From positions 14,720,725 through 14,784,724 of the forward strand of contig OX579634.1 of assembly GCA_951230915.1 (NCBI GenBank): a DNA stretch of 64,000 nucleotides, in the 5' to 3' direction. The notes beneath the pieces were generated by a model. That model was not told the origin of the DNA, made no database searches, and saw nothing but the letters and a program-made list of their open reading frames with translations. Source of the DNA: Antitrichia curtipendula. Taxonomy: Eukaryota > Streptophyta > Bryopsida > Hypnales > Leucodontaceae. Positions 55,157 through 64,000 of this stretch are shown here, in pieces. Position numbers and translations under genes: made by a program. Position 1 is the first letter of the stretch, and every line of letters starts with the position of its first letter.

Positions 55157-56197
55157 CTAATATGAGTGGCGGAAGTGTTCATCCGGAATAGGCCAGTTGT
55201 AATTATTGGTAAATCGATGGATGATTTCGGACAAGCTATCGCGAGAATCAATCACCAAATCACAAAGGCGCTCCAAGTAAAGGTGAAAAATCCTTGCCAA
55301 ATCCTCATGGCTAAATCTTGTATGTCCTTCATTTTCCCGATGTAAGCTCACGTAGTCCGTCGACATGCAACCATTGTTGATGGCTTGAGCTATTTGACCA
55401 ACCGCATATTCCTCCGATTTACGTGATAAATCCGGTATCATAGACACATCCGCGTCTCTTCGGTGCAAGTATGCAATAGAAGGGTCCACCCACCACCTCT
55501 TTTTCAAGGTCTCAGTCCGCTCACTCTGAGAGGTGAACGTGTACAAGGACTTCATTGGTTCATTACGTAAAGTAGTCATGCCCCAATCGCAAACTCCAAT
55601 GTAAACACGTGACTCATCATTGGGAAAGTGAAACATAATGTTGTCCAGTGAAAGATCATTGTGCAAATGTCCAGCGCTGTGCACTGCATTAATGAGGTGT
55701 ACCAATGCCCATGCAAGCTCTGTGCGCTTCTTCCTCCAACGACCAAGAAAAAAAGCTTTCGTCACCTCTTCTGGGGTCGGTTGAGAATAAGCCAACCAAA
55801 TGCCAATGTTATCGGGATATTCCTTATCCAATTTTAACATTTGCTTCAATGTTCCGCCATTCCACCAATACGAGTACCCTTCGTTTTGCGTTGCATGAAC
55901 AGCAAAAAATCGGATAACTCCATCATGTGGAATTCTCACTGTCATTGACTCGTTTTGGTGTTCCAACCTTGCGAGCGGAGGTCGTATGCGTTGTTGATGA
56001 GATACCTTCGCTGCGAACTCCCAAAATGTGGGTATCTCATGACATCCTTCAATTCGGACCCTTTGAATTGTTGCGTATCCACCCCTCAGGATTTGATCAT
56101 CTTGTGGAATCACCCTTGCTGTTTCCGGAAGTGCTAAGAGATGTCGTCGCCCACGTTGCAACTCCACAACTTCCTCATTACTATTCCACCAACCCAT
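55157..56197 (-). CDS. Protein-kinase-like protein with HND and DWG motifs
   Basis: The 346-residue minus-strand frame has an ATG at 56197 placed directly after the TGA of the frame behind it. The kinase fold is visible: a glycine-loop-like LRGGYATIQRV (about 37-47), a VAIK-like AAKVSH, the catalytic loop HLHNDLSLDNIMFHF (about 180-195) and DWGMTT in place of DFG. The catalytic Asp, the following Asn and the metal-binding Asp are kept. HRD is HND, as in some small eukaryotic kinase groups linked to mobile DNA such as the fungal FunK1 type. It may be active, but I cannot assign a substrate. Because the upstream frame is in phase, the two may have been one protein. Confidence 0.75.
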   Translation of the reverse strand: MGWWNSNEEVVELQRGRRHLLALPETARVIPQDDQILRGGYATIQRVRIEGCHEIPTFWEFAAKVSHQQRIRPPLARLEHQNESMTVRIPHDGVIRFFAVHATQNEGYSYWWNGGTLKQMLKLDKEYPDNIGIWLAYSQPTPEEVTKAFFLGRWRKKRTELAWALVHLINAVHSAGHLHNDLSLDNIMFHFPNDESRVYIGVCDWGMTTLRNEPMKSLYTFTSQSERTETLKKRWWVDPSIAYLHRRDADVSMIPDLSRKSEEYAVGQIAQAINNGCMSTDYVSLHRENEGHTRFSHEDLARIFHLYLERLCDLVIDSRDSLSEIIHRFTNNYNWPIPDEHFRHSY

Positions 56198-56641
56198 TCA
56201 ACCTCGCCTATTTCGATTCTTTGCAAAAGGGGCGCACTGGCGAACAAACAAGTCTGCCCTCAAAATGACCTGTTCAAAAGCGCCATCACCTACGCGGTGT
56301 TGCTTTCCGTACTTCTCTAAGATCACCTTTGCATTCCACAATGCATCATGGACCTTGTTCTTCAAAAATTGTTGAAAGCCCTTCTTCTCCATTTCATGAA
56401 TCCAGTAGGGTACGTTTAAAGCATCCGTGAACTTCTGTGCCATATCTCCCTTGAATTTAGCTGGACACTCGTCTTCATACCTCGCATATTTGATATACAA
56501 CGACGCAGTGGTTTCCGACTCATAAAAATTGACAATGCATTCAATGAGAAATGCTTTGCAAGCAAGAGAAGGAGCGTCCATACTCGCCTCACTGTCCGAC
56601 TTCACTCGTTTGTCCTTCGCAGCCTCCTTTGATCTCGGCAT
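56198..56641 (-). CDS. N-terminal partner ORF in frame with kinase-like gene
   Basis: This 147-residue minus-strand frame runs from ATG 56641 (MPRSKEAAKDKRV) to TGA at 56198-56200; the longer open frame begins with TTG and is not used. The sequence is helical and polar (LIECIVNFYESETTASLYIKY, then WIHEMEKKGFQQFLKNKV), reminiscent of small Myb/SANT-like modules of plant transposon proteins, but not clearly so. The next codon is the ATG of the kinase-like frame, in the same phase, with no gap. So either two adjacent proteins or one of about 494 residues split by a nonsense codon. Confidence 0.6.
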   Translation of the reverse strand: MPRSKEAAKDKRVKSDSEASMDAPSLACKAFLIECIVNFYESETTASLYIKYARYEDECPAKFKGDMAQKFTDALNVPYWIHEMEKKGFQQFLKNKVHDALWNAKVILEKYGKQHRVGDGAFEQVILRADLFVRQCAPFAKNRNRRG

Positions 56642-56854
56642 CGTGATGAAATCACGTTTAGAAGTGCACTTGCAATTTGTAATCCACAAGGCAATATACG
56701 ATTTGCCAAATGATCATACGCGAAATGTAGAAAAAAAAAGCAACAAGTATCCCCTAGAAATCACACTCTTATCTTCCCTTAGAAAGGAGCCAATGGAGGA
56801 TAAACCACCAAGCTCTCCGCTCTCTCTTGCATGACACAAGGGGGAAGATAAAAG

Positions 56855-57330
56855 TGAGGAGCGGACGGGCCGTCCGACTCTTTTATGCAAGGCGGACGCC
56901 TCGACCGTCCACCTGATCGGACGGACCCGACGAGGCGGACGGATCATTGTCCGCCTCGTCAGGACCGTCCGATCAGGCGGACACCACCCGTCCGACACAT
57001 CGGACGGCCCCGGTGAATCGGACGGCCGCAGTCCGCTCTGGGCCGTCCGACCCTAAAATCGAAGGCGGACGCCTCGCCCGTCCGCCTGATCGGGCGGACG
57101 AGACGACGCGGACGGACAGTCGTCCGCCTCGTAAGGACTGTCCGATCAGGCGGACGCCGCCCGTCCGACTCATCGGACGGCCCCGATGTATCGGACAGCT
57201 GCCATTCGCCCAGGGCCGTCCAACCTGGGCAATCCGCCTGATCGGACAGCCCTTCTTAAGTGGAGATCAAATTGAGAGATTTTTCGAGGTCGTCCGACCA
57301 GGCGGACGGCTGTATCATCTGACTCCTAAA
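56855..57330. repeat. GC-rich subterminal array with 173-bp tandem duplication, right of cargo block
   Basis: Two units of about 173 bp start with AGGCGGACGCCTCG at 56890 and 57063 and share the order of CCGTCCGCCTGATCGG, TCCGCCTCGT, CCGTCCGA and ATCGGACGGCC motifs, with scattered differences. The same core motif recurs throughout in both orientations. Confidence 0.82.
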
Positions 57331-57469
57331 ATGACCTCGACCAGCAAATAATGACAAGGATGGGAAAGACAAAAATCTCATCGACATTCACTTTCTTACT
57401 TAAAGAACTTGAATCATTAAATAGAACTCCAACGTTTTTTAATGCAAAGATCTTCAATTTTATACACTA
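57331..57469. other. AT-rich junction
   Basis: Composition drops abruptly from GC-rich to AT-rich; nothing else is seen. Confidence 0.4.
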
Positions 57470-57560
57470 AGTCCTACATCCTAAACCCTATACCCTAAAT
57501 CCTATACCCTAAATCCTATACCCTAAACCCTATACTCTAAAACCTAAATCCTAAATTGTA
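57470..57560. repeat. Degenerate telomere-like tandem (CCCTAAA/CCCTATA)
   Basis: About ten imperfect units of CCCTAAAT, CCCTATAC and CCTAAATC follow in a row. It may be a decayed interstitial telomeric repeat. Confidence 0.65.
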
Positions 57561-59275
57561 CTCTAAAGTTACAAATGTAAGAAATCATAACTAATTAAAA
57601 ATATGAAAACAAATGCAAATTAAGTTCCTCAAGAAATATATGGACCATCTTCAATTAAGAACTTAACTTGAGGATTCTTGATTGGGTTTAGGTGTTTCTT
57701 GAATTCATAGCACGCACAAGTTCGCAATTAAAGCTTTGAAGTCAATTTTTTAATTTCTTATGTGAATATATTTTGTTAAACAAATTCAACAATAGACATT
57801 TTATGTAACTTTATCAACACGATTGTCCCACATTAGTTGCATGAATTTATACCTCAAAGAATTCACCAATGTGCAATTGTGCATGGAATTTAAAAATTAA
57901 ATGTTACTTCTCTAGCTTTTCTAAATTGGGATGTTTGGTCATTCAACCCTTTGAGGAATATTCACGTACGTCTTTCACCTTGTGCATTTTAGCCAAAATT
58001 TAGGCAATTGAGTTATGAATAAATGATTAAATGTGAAATGTTTAACCGCTACTTTTTAGGCACCTTGGCACCTTGCTTAACTACATTTTTTTGCGATGAA
58101 CCTTTTTAACTAAAAAAGGCTACTCTAGTGATGGTGAATGTCTAATTTTATATGATAAACAATTGAGTTGAGAATCTAAAAAAAAGATTTTAAAAAAGAA
58201 ACACTTAGTTTTCACTCATTAAAAAATTGTTAGGTAGAAGTAGATTCAAGATCGAAGGAAAAATTAAATCATTAATAGCTCTAAGATAGTAAGATAGAAT
58301 CAAAATATACTAATTTCCACTCTAAGATTATTCTAGCAAGGAATGTAGACCTCATGAATTTTTTTTTTTGATTTTAACTCTTAGAATTCAATTCAAAAAT
58401 GAATACTTCAAGTTATTTATTCTAAAAGATACCAAAAAAACTCAGAAATTTACAAAAAATATTGAGGCCATAGGAGCTTGCCTAAAAATCTTACATCCAT
58501 TTTGTCCCCCGATGGGACAATGGGACTTTAGAGAATTAGAGGTTAAACTCAAAAGAACTATACATTCATTTTTTAAAATTTGTGAAGTAGAAATTGATGC
58601 ACTATTAAATGAAAAATAATATGCTAATAACTTTTGGAAGAATTGAAGAATTGTTAATCACACATCCATTTTCAAAATACACTTCTAATTTGGACAACAT
58701 TTATATGAATGACATGAACCCGCAATCCTAAATTCTAAATCCTATATTAGAACTTTGCATACAAATATCTTAGAAGATCGTGACTTTGATGCAATAGTAT
58801 TATATAAGTACATAGCAATTGTTTTTAGTTTCATGACATTAAGTCGGGTTTCGCTTACTTCGACAAATTTCTTTATAAAAACAATTATTTTAAAATTGAG
58901 ATGTCTTACAGTATATAGTAATATATGATTAAAATCCAAATAAATTTTTGAATATAATTAAATCTACGATCTATCATCAAAAATTTAGAAAAAAAAATTT
59001 AGAACTATAGGTAGCATTTCATTTTGATCTTTCAAGATGGTCATTTCAAAATATCATTGAGATGTTTAATTTCAAGATTGCACCTAAAAATATGATGTGC
59101 ACATTGAAGAATGAAGTTTGATGTCGGTGCCATGAGGAGTTCAATGTCTTTGAAGTATTCACATTGGATGCTTGTTGTCATGAAGGCACACTCTTTGGAG
59201 ATGACCTGGCCATTTCAGGAATCCTATGCTGCACTAAATGAGAAAAAAACATGCACTGCCATGGTCCGATGGGCG
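57561..59275. other. AT-rich spacer between the two GC-bounded blocks
   Basis: No gene is supported; the 83-codon plus frame at 58368-58619 has no recognisable family. Confidence 0.45.
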
Positions 59276-59530
59276 GTCGGACCGTCCGCCCGTCGGACAG
59301 AGGTGACCAAGGCGCGGACGGGACACCAGGCGGACAGGCAGTCGGACCGTCCGCCCGTCGGACGGAGGTGATCAAGGCGCGGACGGGAGACCAGGCGGAC
59401 AGGCGGTCGGACGGAGGTGACCAAGGCGCGGACGGGACACCAGGCGGACAGGCGGTCGGACCGTCCGCCCATCGGACGGAAGTGACCAAGGCGCGGACGG
59501 GCCACGAGGCGGACGGGCGGACAGACGGTC
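59276..59530. repeat. 65-bp tandem repeat array, four units (left subterminal)
   Basis: Units are 59276-59340, 59341-59405, 59406-59454 (49 bp, lacking 16 bp) and 59455-59519. Each holds GTCGGACCGTCCGCCC, AGGTGACCAAGGCG and CGGACGGGACACCAGG or a close variant. Unit identity is high, so the array expanded recently. Confidence 0.92.
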
Positions 59531-59698
59531 TTCGCTAGTTTTAAGGTATTTGAAAAAAAAAAATTTTGATGGTGTGCACAACATGAATGAGCAAATTTGT
59601 ATTACAAACTTAAAGTTCGAACAATGAATTGTCATAACATAATGTGTTTAGGGTAAAAAACTAAACACCCAAGTTTACATCTTCTCAATCTTTATAAA
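59531..59698. other. Short AT-rich gap before the transposase frame
   Basis: Between array and coding frame; nothing further is seen. Confidence 0.4.
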
Positions 59699-62600
59699 CT
59701 ATGGTTGATAGTCACTATCTCCTTTGACTTCAGCCTCACTACTATGACCTGTTGTATCCCATCCGGAATCATCGTCACTGGATGAATTTTGCATACTATC
59801 TGATGAAGATTGTACAATCTTCCCTCCTTCTTCTTGTACTTGTTTCGATGTGCTTGATCTCACTGGTCTACCTAACTTATGATCCCTTTTGACTTTTAGT
59901 AGAGACTTTCCAATACCTCCCTTAAGATCGTGGATTGGTTTCACCTTTTGCTTGGTTAGAGGTAGACTTGCATCAAGGGGGGTTCTACCTACATTTTGTT
60001 TTTTCAATGGAGAGATTGCAAAAGGCTCCATTATTCTTTTCCTCTTAGCTTTTTTAGACTCCTTCACCGCGGGTGGACGTGCTTCCGAACCTCCTGGAAT
60101 GTTTGTCTTCTCTGCGGACAAAGCTTCCACTGTAGGGTTTGAAAATTTGATCGGAGAATGCTTTGCATGGCTAGAAAGTCAACGAAACATAGACTCCAAT
60201 GTTTGCACATCATCGTTGTCTGATGAAACGGATGGATTGGGATTGGCTCCAATATGCAATTCCTTCAAATTGCTCAAATGTTGTTCTTTGAACCGTGAGT
60301 CTCCAGGACCATTCAAAGTCGTGCTACCGCTTGTATATAGTGCATGTCGAGGACCGCTACGTGATGGTAATTGAGGATCTCGCACGAGGTGCTTCATGTC
60401 TTTGGCGTTGCGGTGTGGCATTGGGCACACGGACTCCAATACACATGGATCTTGACTTCCGTCTATTCGAGGTGCTTGGGCATTTTGAATGCCGAAAAGT
60501 CCAATAGTTTCACTTGTCAATGCCCTTGGTAATTCAATATTTTGGTTGATCACATTTGTGTGGGACTTCACCCCACAGTCTCTCATGTCTTCGTGTTGAT
60601 CATTTTCTTCCGCTCCTACTGTTGTCATGGATGGACACTCGGGAATTTGAATCACTTCATCCATTTGGGGAGTTTCATCACCTATAACCATTTCCTCATC
60701 TTCCTCCGCTACCTTCGCATGAGTATTTTCCCTATTTGCTAGAATGTTTTCACTACGCAACAATCCGGTTCCATCTAAGTATTTAGCTATGGAAGGTTCA
60801 CCTTCGTCATATTCACAGTCGTCCTCATCCAACGGAAACTTGTAAGGGTCTTCACAATGATCTCCGATGTCTGCATCATAATGAGGTGGGCTTCGAAGCG
60901 GTTCATCATCGAAATTGTGGATGCCGTGGTCATCTTCATCGTCCATGAGGGGATCAACTTCTTCACCGGATTCACCACCCTCGTCTTCTGATGAAGACAA
61001 GGCCGAATTCTCCGACTCGAGGTTCTCATCGTACCACTTCTTCTCGTCATTTTGCTTTGATGCACTGAGGACTTTGGAATTGGTATACACATATACCAAA
61101 TCCTGTGCTCTTTGTGGCTTCAACTTGTTCCGATATTTGTTGTGAATAAAAGAATAGCTACTCCAATTTCGTTCACATGAAGACGATGATACCAGTTGGG
61201 CCAAAATCCTCTTGGCAATTGAAGCAATGAGCTTCCCGCACGCGCCCTCAAAATCCCACCAAGCATGTGCTGACAATTGTTGTTCACCCGGATCCAACAT
61301 GTTGTGGAACGGAGGTTCCCTATGGTGGAAGGCTACAAATTCCTTCACCACCTTCGCATACTCTGAAGGTGTACATATTTGCATCAAAACGCGCTTGCAT
61401 GCAGCCATGGCATCGGTGTCGTCGGCTAGTTCTTTGTCTTCAAGAAGGTAGGGATTCAAAAGTGCTCCTGCATAATGTAAATCGGTCTTCACCATATCAC
61501 GTCGTTCGTAGAACGCCTTCACCAACGGGATGGCTTTATCCAAAGCCAAACAAAAAGGCTCTTTGTCTAAAGCGAGGACGTGCTTCTCTAGTTTCCTCAT
61601 AATATGTAACACCTTGCCCATGCATGGTGTCTTCGCATCCAAATCACGAAGAGCACTAACAATTGGAGCTGTCACATCTTCAAAATTTTGACAACGATGC
61701 CAAAAATGCCCACTTAGAATGGTCTTCTTCACCCGTTCGGATTCTAAATGAGTTTTGGATTTTCGCGAGTGCTTTCTAGCATATTCCTCTCATTGCGGGT
61801 CCGTCACAGTTTGTTGCAATTGTGCTTTCACCTTGAGCATACGTGCAACCATGTTGTAATTCGAGGCAAATCTTGTTTCCACCATCAACAACAAGTTGTA
61901 CTGCGTCGAATATTTCCGAAGTATCGCAAGCGGCATGTGCCTCTTCTTGAAGAATTTGACTATCTTTCGGGAATCTTTCACGACGTCATCAATCCATTGT
62001 TCGTTTGCCTAATCTTTTAGCAACAAATTCAAGGCATGCACCACGCAACCTTGGAAAAAAATGTGGGGATAGGTAGTAGATACCAAACTCCATGCTGCTG
62101 GATTTACAGCCGCATTATCTGTACTCACATGCACTACGTTTGCAGGGCCCACTTGTTCTATAAAACTCTCTAATATAGAAGCCAAATATGGAGCATCTTT
62201 CGTTTTCCCAGTTGTATCCACCGATCCTAGGAATTGCTCACCCGCAGATGACACAAGCATGGCATTTATCAATGGCCGATTCGAAACCGAGGTCCACCCA
62301 TCAATAGACAATGTGGCTCCAAACTTCCTGATACTGGTTTCTGTCCGCTTACGGAGATTGACCTCTAAGTCTACCTTAGCTTGGTCAAGCAATTTATGAC
62401 GTAGATCATGATATGATGGTGGGCTATAAGGTTGGTGAAACTCCGCCGTTTTCTTCACTGCTTCTTTGAAGGCTGGATTTCGGGCTATAGCAAATGGTAT
62501 ATTTGTCGCATAAAAGAAATTGGTCCACATTGCATTCAAAATGCGTTTATTTGCTTCGTCGAATCCCTCTACTAGCCTACTCTGTCTTTGAGGCCTACTG

Positions 62601-63016
62601 CTTGATGTCCGCTGAGTTCCACGTCCACCTGATGTTTGTGTACTTGGATTTCCTTGGAAAGAACCACCAACATATTCCTCTGGTGCCGTGCATGAGTCTA
62701 CTTCAGTAGAGTTCACAGTGTCTCTCGCATTTGACATAGCACGAACAACCATAGGCATAGGTGTGTCATTGCCATCCACATTGTGTGGAGTACCTCTTTG
62801 TGGAATCACTCCATTGCAACGAACAAATAGACCTCGAACTTCAGATGTCATTTGAGTACAAAGGCTGATTCCTTTGTCACGACTCCCTGATGTGCCTGCA
62901 TATCCCAAATGACTAAACATACGGACCGGCTTCTTGGCAAATACCAATTTGCAAGCCTGGCATTGTACTTTTCCATTTGATAGGGTTTCGTACCAAGAAG
63001 ACCAATCCTTGGTCAT
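59699..63016 (-). pseudogene. hAT transposase with BED zinc finger, interrupted by in-frame stops
   Basis: Transposase for cut-and-paste transposition. The ATG (MTKDWSSW) is at 63016; the open frame extends upstream only to a TTG. A BED-type finger comes first (CQACKLVF ... RMFSHLGYAG), then a Ser-rich linker. The DUF659-like catalytic region follows with LSIDGWTS, VHVSTDNAAVN and CVVHALNLLL. The hATC dimerisation region (AHAWWDFEG ... SCERNWSSYSFIH) lies near 61.1-61.3 kb. A long acidic extension comes after it. The same frame is kept from 63016 to 59699 with stops at 62009-62011 (TAG), 61790-61792 (TGA) and 60179-60181 (TGA), and no frameshift. The first two interrupt conserved sequence, so the protein is not made whole. 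The third could be the natural end, leaving 59699-60178 as extra open frame. Confidence 0.87.
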
Positions 63017-63309
63017 GGTGGCTGTTTTAGGCTCTGTGTATTGAAACCCTAAATTCAAAACGTAATGATAACAATTGGCTAAAATCGTTCAAATGTTTAT
63101 GCACAAAGCCTTGGAAAACAAGGCCCCCCTTTCCACTGAACTATGCATTACCAAGCAAGGAACACAAAAAATTGCAGCGCCTAGCTCTTGGAAATCTTAA
63201 CGTTCAGTTTCTTAGGAGTGTTTGCAAATGTCAATTTCAGGACTCTTATAGTCTTCATCTGTATGTGACCGTTGAATATGGGAAAAACAAAAATCCTCCC
63301 ACAACGGTC
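63017..63309. other. Probable transposase leader
   Basis: This is the DNA upstream of the transposase ATG. CAATACACAG just upstream on the transcript strand could be a leader-intron acceptor. No other feature is seen. Confidence 0.35.
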
Positions 63310-63570
63310 ACGCGGACGACGGACGGCCAGCTGGGATGTCGGAACAGCGGACGGTGGACGGCCAACTGGGCCGTCGGAACAGCGGACGGCGGACGCGAAT
63401 CTGGTCCGTCCAAACAACGGACGGGAATCTGGTCCGTCCGAACAACGGACGGGCGGACGGCGGACTGAAGCCGTCGGATCAGCCGACGAGCCGACGGAAA
63501 TCTGGACCGTCAATTCAGCGGACGGGCGGACAGCGGACGGGCCGACCTAAAACCTGTCGGGCGGACAGGC
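63310..63570. repeat. GC-rich subterminal array (right), irregular 28-40 bp units
   Basis: Repeated GTCGGAACAGCGGACGG, GAATCTGGTCCGTCC and CAACGGACGGG motifs occur in irregular order. The core matches that of the left array and the two arrays around the cargo block, but the unit sequence differs. Confidence 0.85.
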
Positions 63571-64000
63571 GGTTCTTACAATTTCGGTAAGATGTTTGAA
63601 GTGTGCAGACATGCGGACAAGTGGATTACGCGAATAGAAATGTATGTGCAAATGAAAATGGGTGATTTGTAGGCATGGGATTATAGAAGATAATATAACT
63701 ATAACTTGAAATGATTTTGTACAAATGTACAATAGGTATGATCTTCTGCAATAGGTACGCAAAAGAAACATATTTGACAAATAAAGAAGGCAAAATTTAC
63801 CATTATGAAAAAACAAATCCAAACATATTTGTATTGCATAAATATTTATACATTAATTAAAAGCAACTCATGATATACCATGAGTGTTGTGCATTACTAA
63901 TATTGAATCCTCATGAGATTCAAATAAGTACAAAACAAATTTCATTGGTTAACCCCCTAATACAAACACTATTTTGTATCATCGCTAACGTTTGCGGAAA
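63571..64000. other. AT-rich flank, no gene seen
   Basis: Only short AT-driven frames are present up to the window edge. Confidence 0.4.

Larger units (their letters stand above)
51901..57330. mobile_element. Candidate non-autonomous cargo element bounded by CGGACGG arrays
   Basis: Between two GC-rich arrays (51901-52215 and 56855-57330) lie a plus-strand ORF of unknown function (52487-53584), a nested 941-bp TTAA-family element (53867-54807) and a minus-strand kinase-like pair (56641-55157). No transposase is present. The arrays share the CGGACGG/CCGTCCG core with those around the hAT transposase at 59.3-63.6 kb. The left limit resembles a terminal motif (CCCAGGGTTGACAGGACG), and CCCAGGTTGGACGGCC occurs in reverse at about 57210-57225. 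I found no target duplication, so the boundaries are approximate and the unit itself is an inference. Confidence 0.5.
59276..63570 (-). mobile_element. hAT DNA transposon with degenerate transposase and CGGACGG subterminal arrays
   Basis: A hAT transposase on the minus strand (59699-63016) is enclosed by GC-rich arrays (59276-59530 and 63310-63570) of the same CGGACGG core seen around 51.9 and 57 kb. Clustered short subterminal motifs are typical of hAT elements such as maize Ac. The expected short terminal inverted repeats and 8-bp target duplication were not found, so the ends given are the array limits. Confidence 0.7.

Noticed and set aside
59276..59519. CRISPR or satellite centromere array
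   Set aside because: Only four units, no spacers, and clear association with a hAT transposase.
59178..59538. Open frames on both strands through the 65-bp array (about 95-103 codons)
   Set aside because: They are products of GC-rich tandem repeats with no stop codons in several phases; no protein family resemblance.
60179..62011. Stops in the transposase as sites of RNA editing or recoding
   Set aside because: Editing of this kind is organellar in plants, and the simpler reading is a decaying transposon.

Overview
The window is nuclear DNA from a land plant. Supporting signs are plant-type TTTAGGG telo-box tracts, a plant pectin methylesterase relic, a plant-type glycosyltransferase, CACTA and Harbinger elements with plant-style termini, and short GT-AG introns. 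The AT-rich, transposon-filled spacers and compact genes would suit a bryophyte or other seed-free plant, but that placement is inference and I cannot name a species.

Layout. 1-6 kb: AT-rich spacer, a short inverted-terminal element, a decayed pectinesterase pseudogene, then a complete non-autonomous CACTA element (4427-5492) with a CTA target duplication. 7.4-12.3 kb (minus): a seven-exon gene for a very long Ser/Pro-rich protein ending in a degenerate PRUNE/DHH-phosphoesterase-like domain. 14-15.4 kb: four small elements joined at single TTAA sites, then a fold-back element. 15.4-23.5 kb: AT-rich spacer with a 935-bp TTAA-flanked element and another short inverted-repeat element. 23.6-25.2 kb (minus): an unrecognised 533-residue protein with a basic stretch and an acidic tail. 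25-34 kb: spacer with a Harbinger-like MITE, tandem repeats and fold-backs. 34.2-38.2 kb (plus): a long leader and a type II membrane glycosyltransferase with a GT2-like half and a Nucleotid_trans-like half. 38-51 kb: spacer with a large fold-back, more TTAA elements, microsatellites and a Ty3/Gypsy integrase relic.

51.9-63.6 kb is the most unusual part. Two adjacent blocks are each bounded by strikingly GC-rich arrays built on a CGGACGG/CCGTCCG core, in otherwise AT-rich DNA. The distal block (about 59.28-63.57 kb) holds a hAT transposase broken only by in-frame stop codons. The proximal block (about 51.9-57.33 kb) has no transposase. It carries a protein-kinase-like gene with an upstream in-frame partner ORF, an unrecognised ORF, and a nested 941-bp element. 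I read this as a hAT element plus a related cargo-bearing non-autonomous element whose shared subterminal arrays could be transposase-binding sites. That link is inference.

The three intact host-type genes (PRUNE-like, 533-aa protein, glycosyltransferase) show no obvious functional linkage. Two repeat families (about 190-220 bp and about 940 bp) have ends beginning CCC and ending GGG, with four-base TTAA or TTAT duplications. That is the pattern of the piggyBac superfamily, which is noteworthy in a plant.
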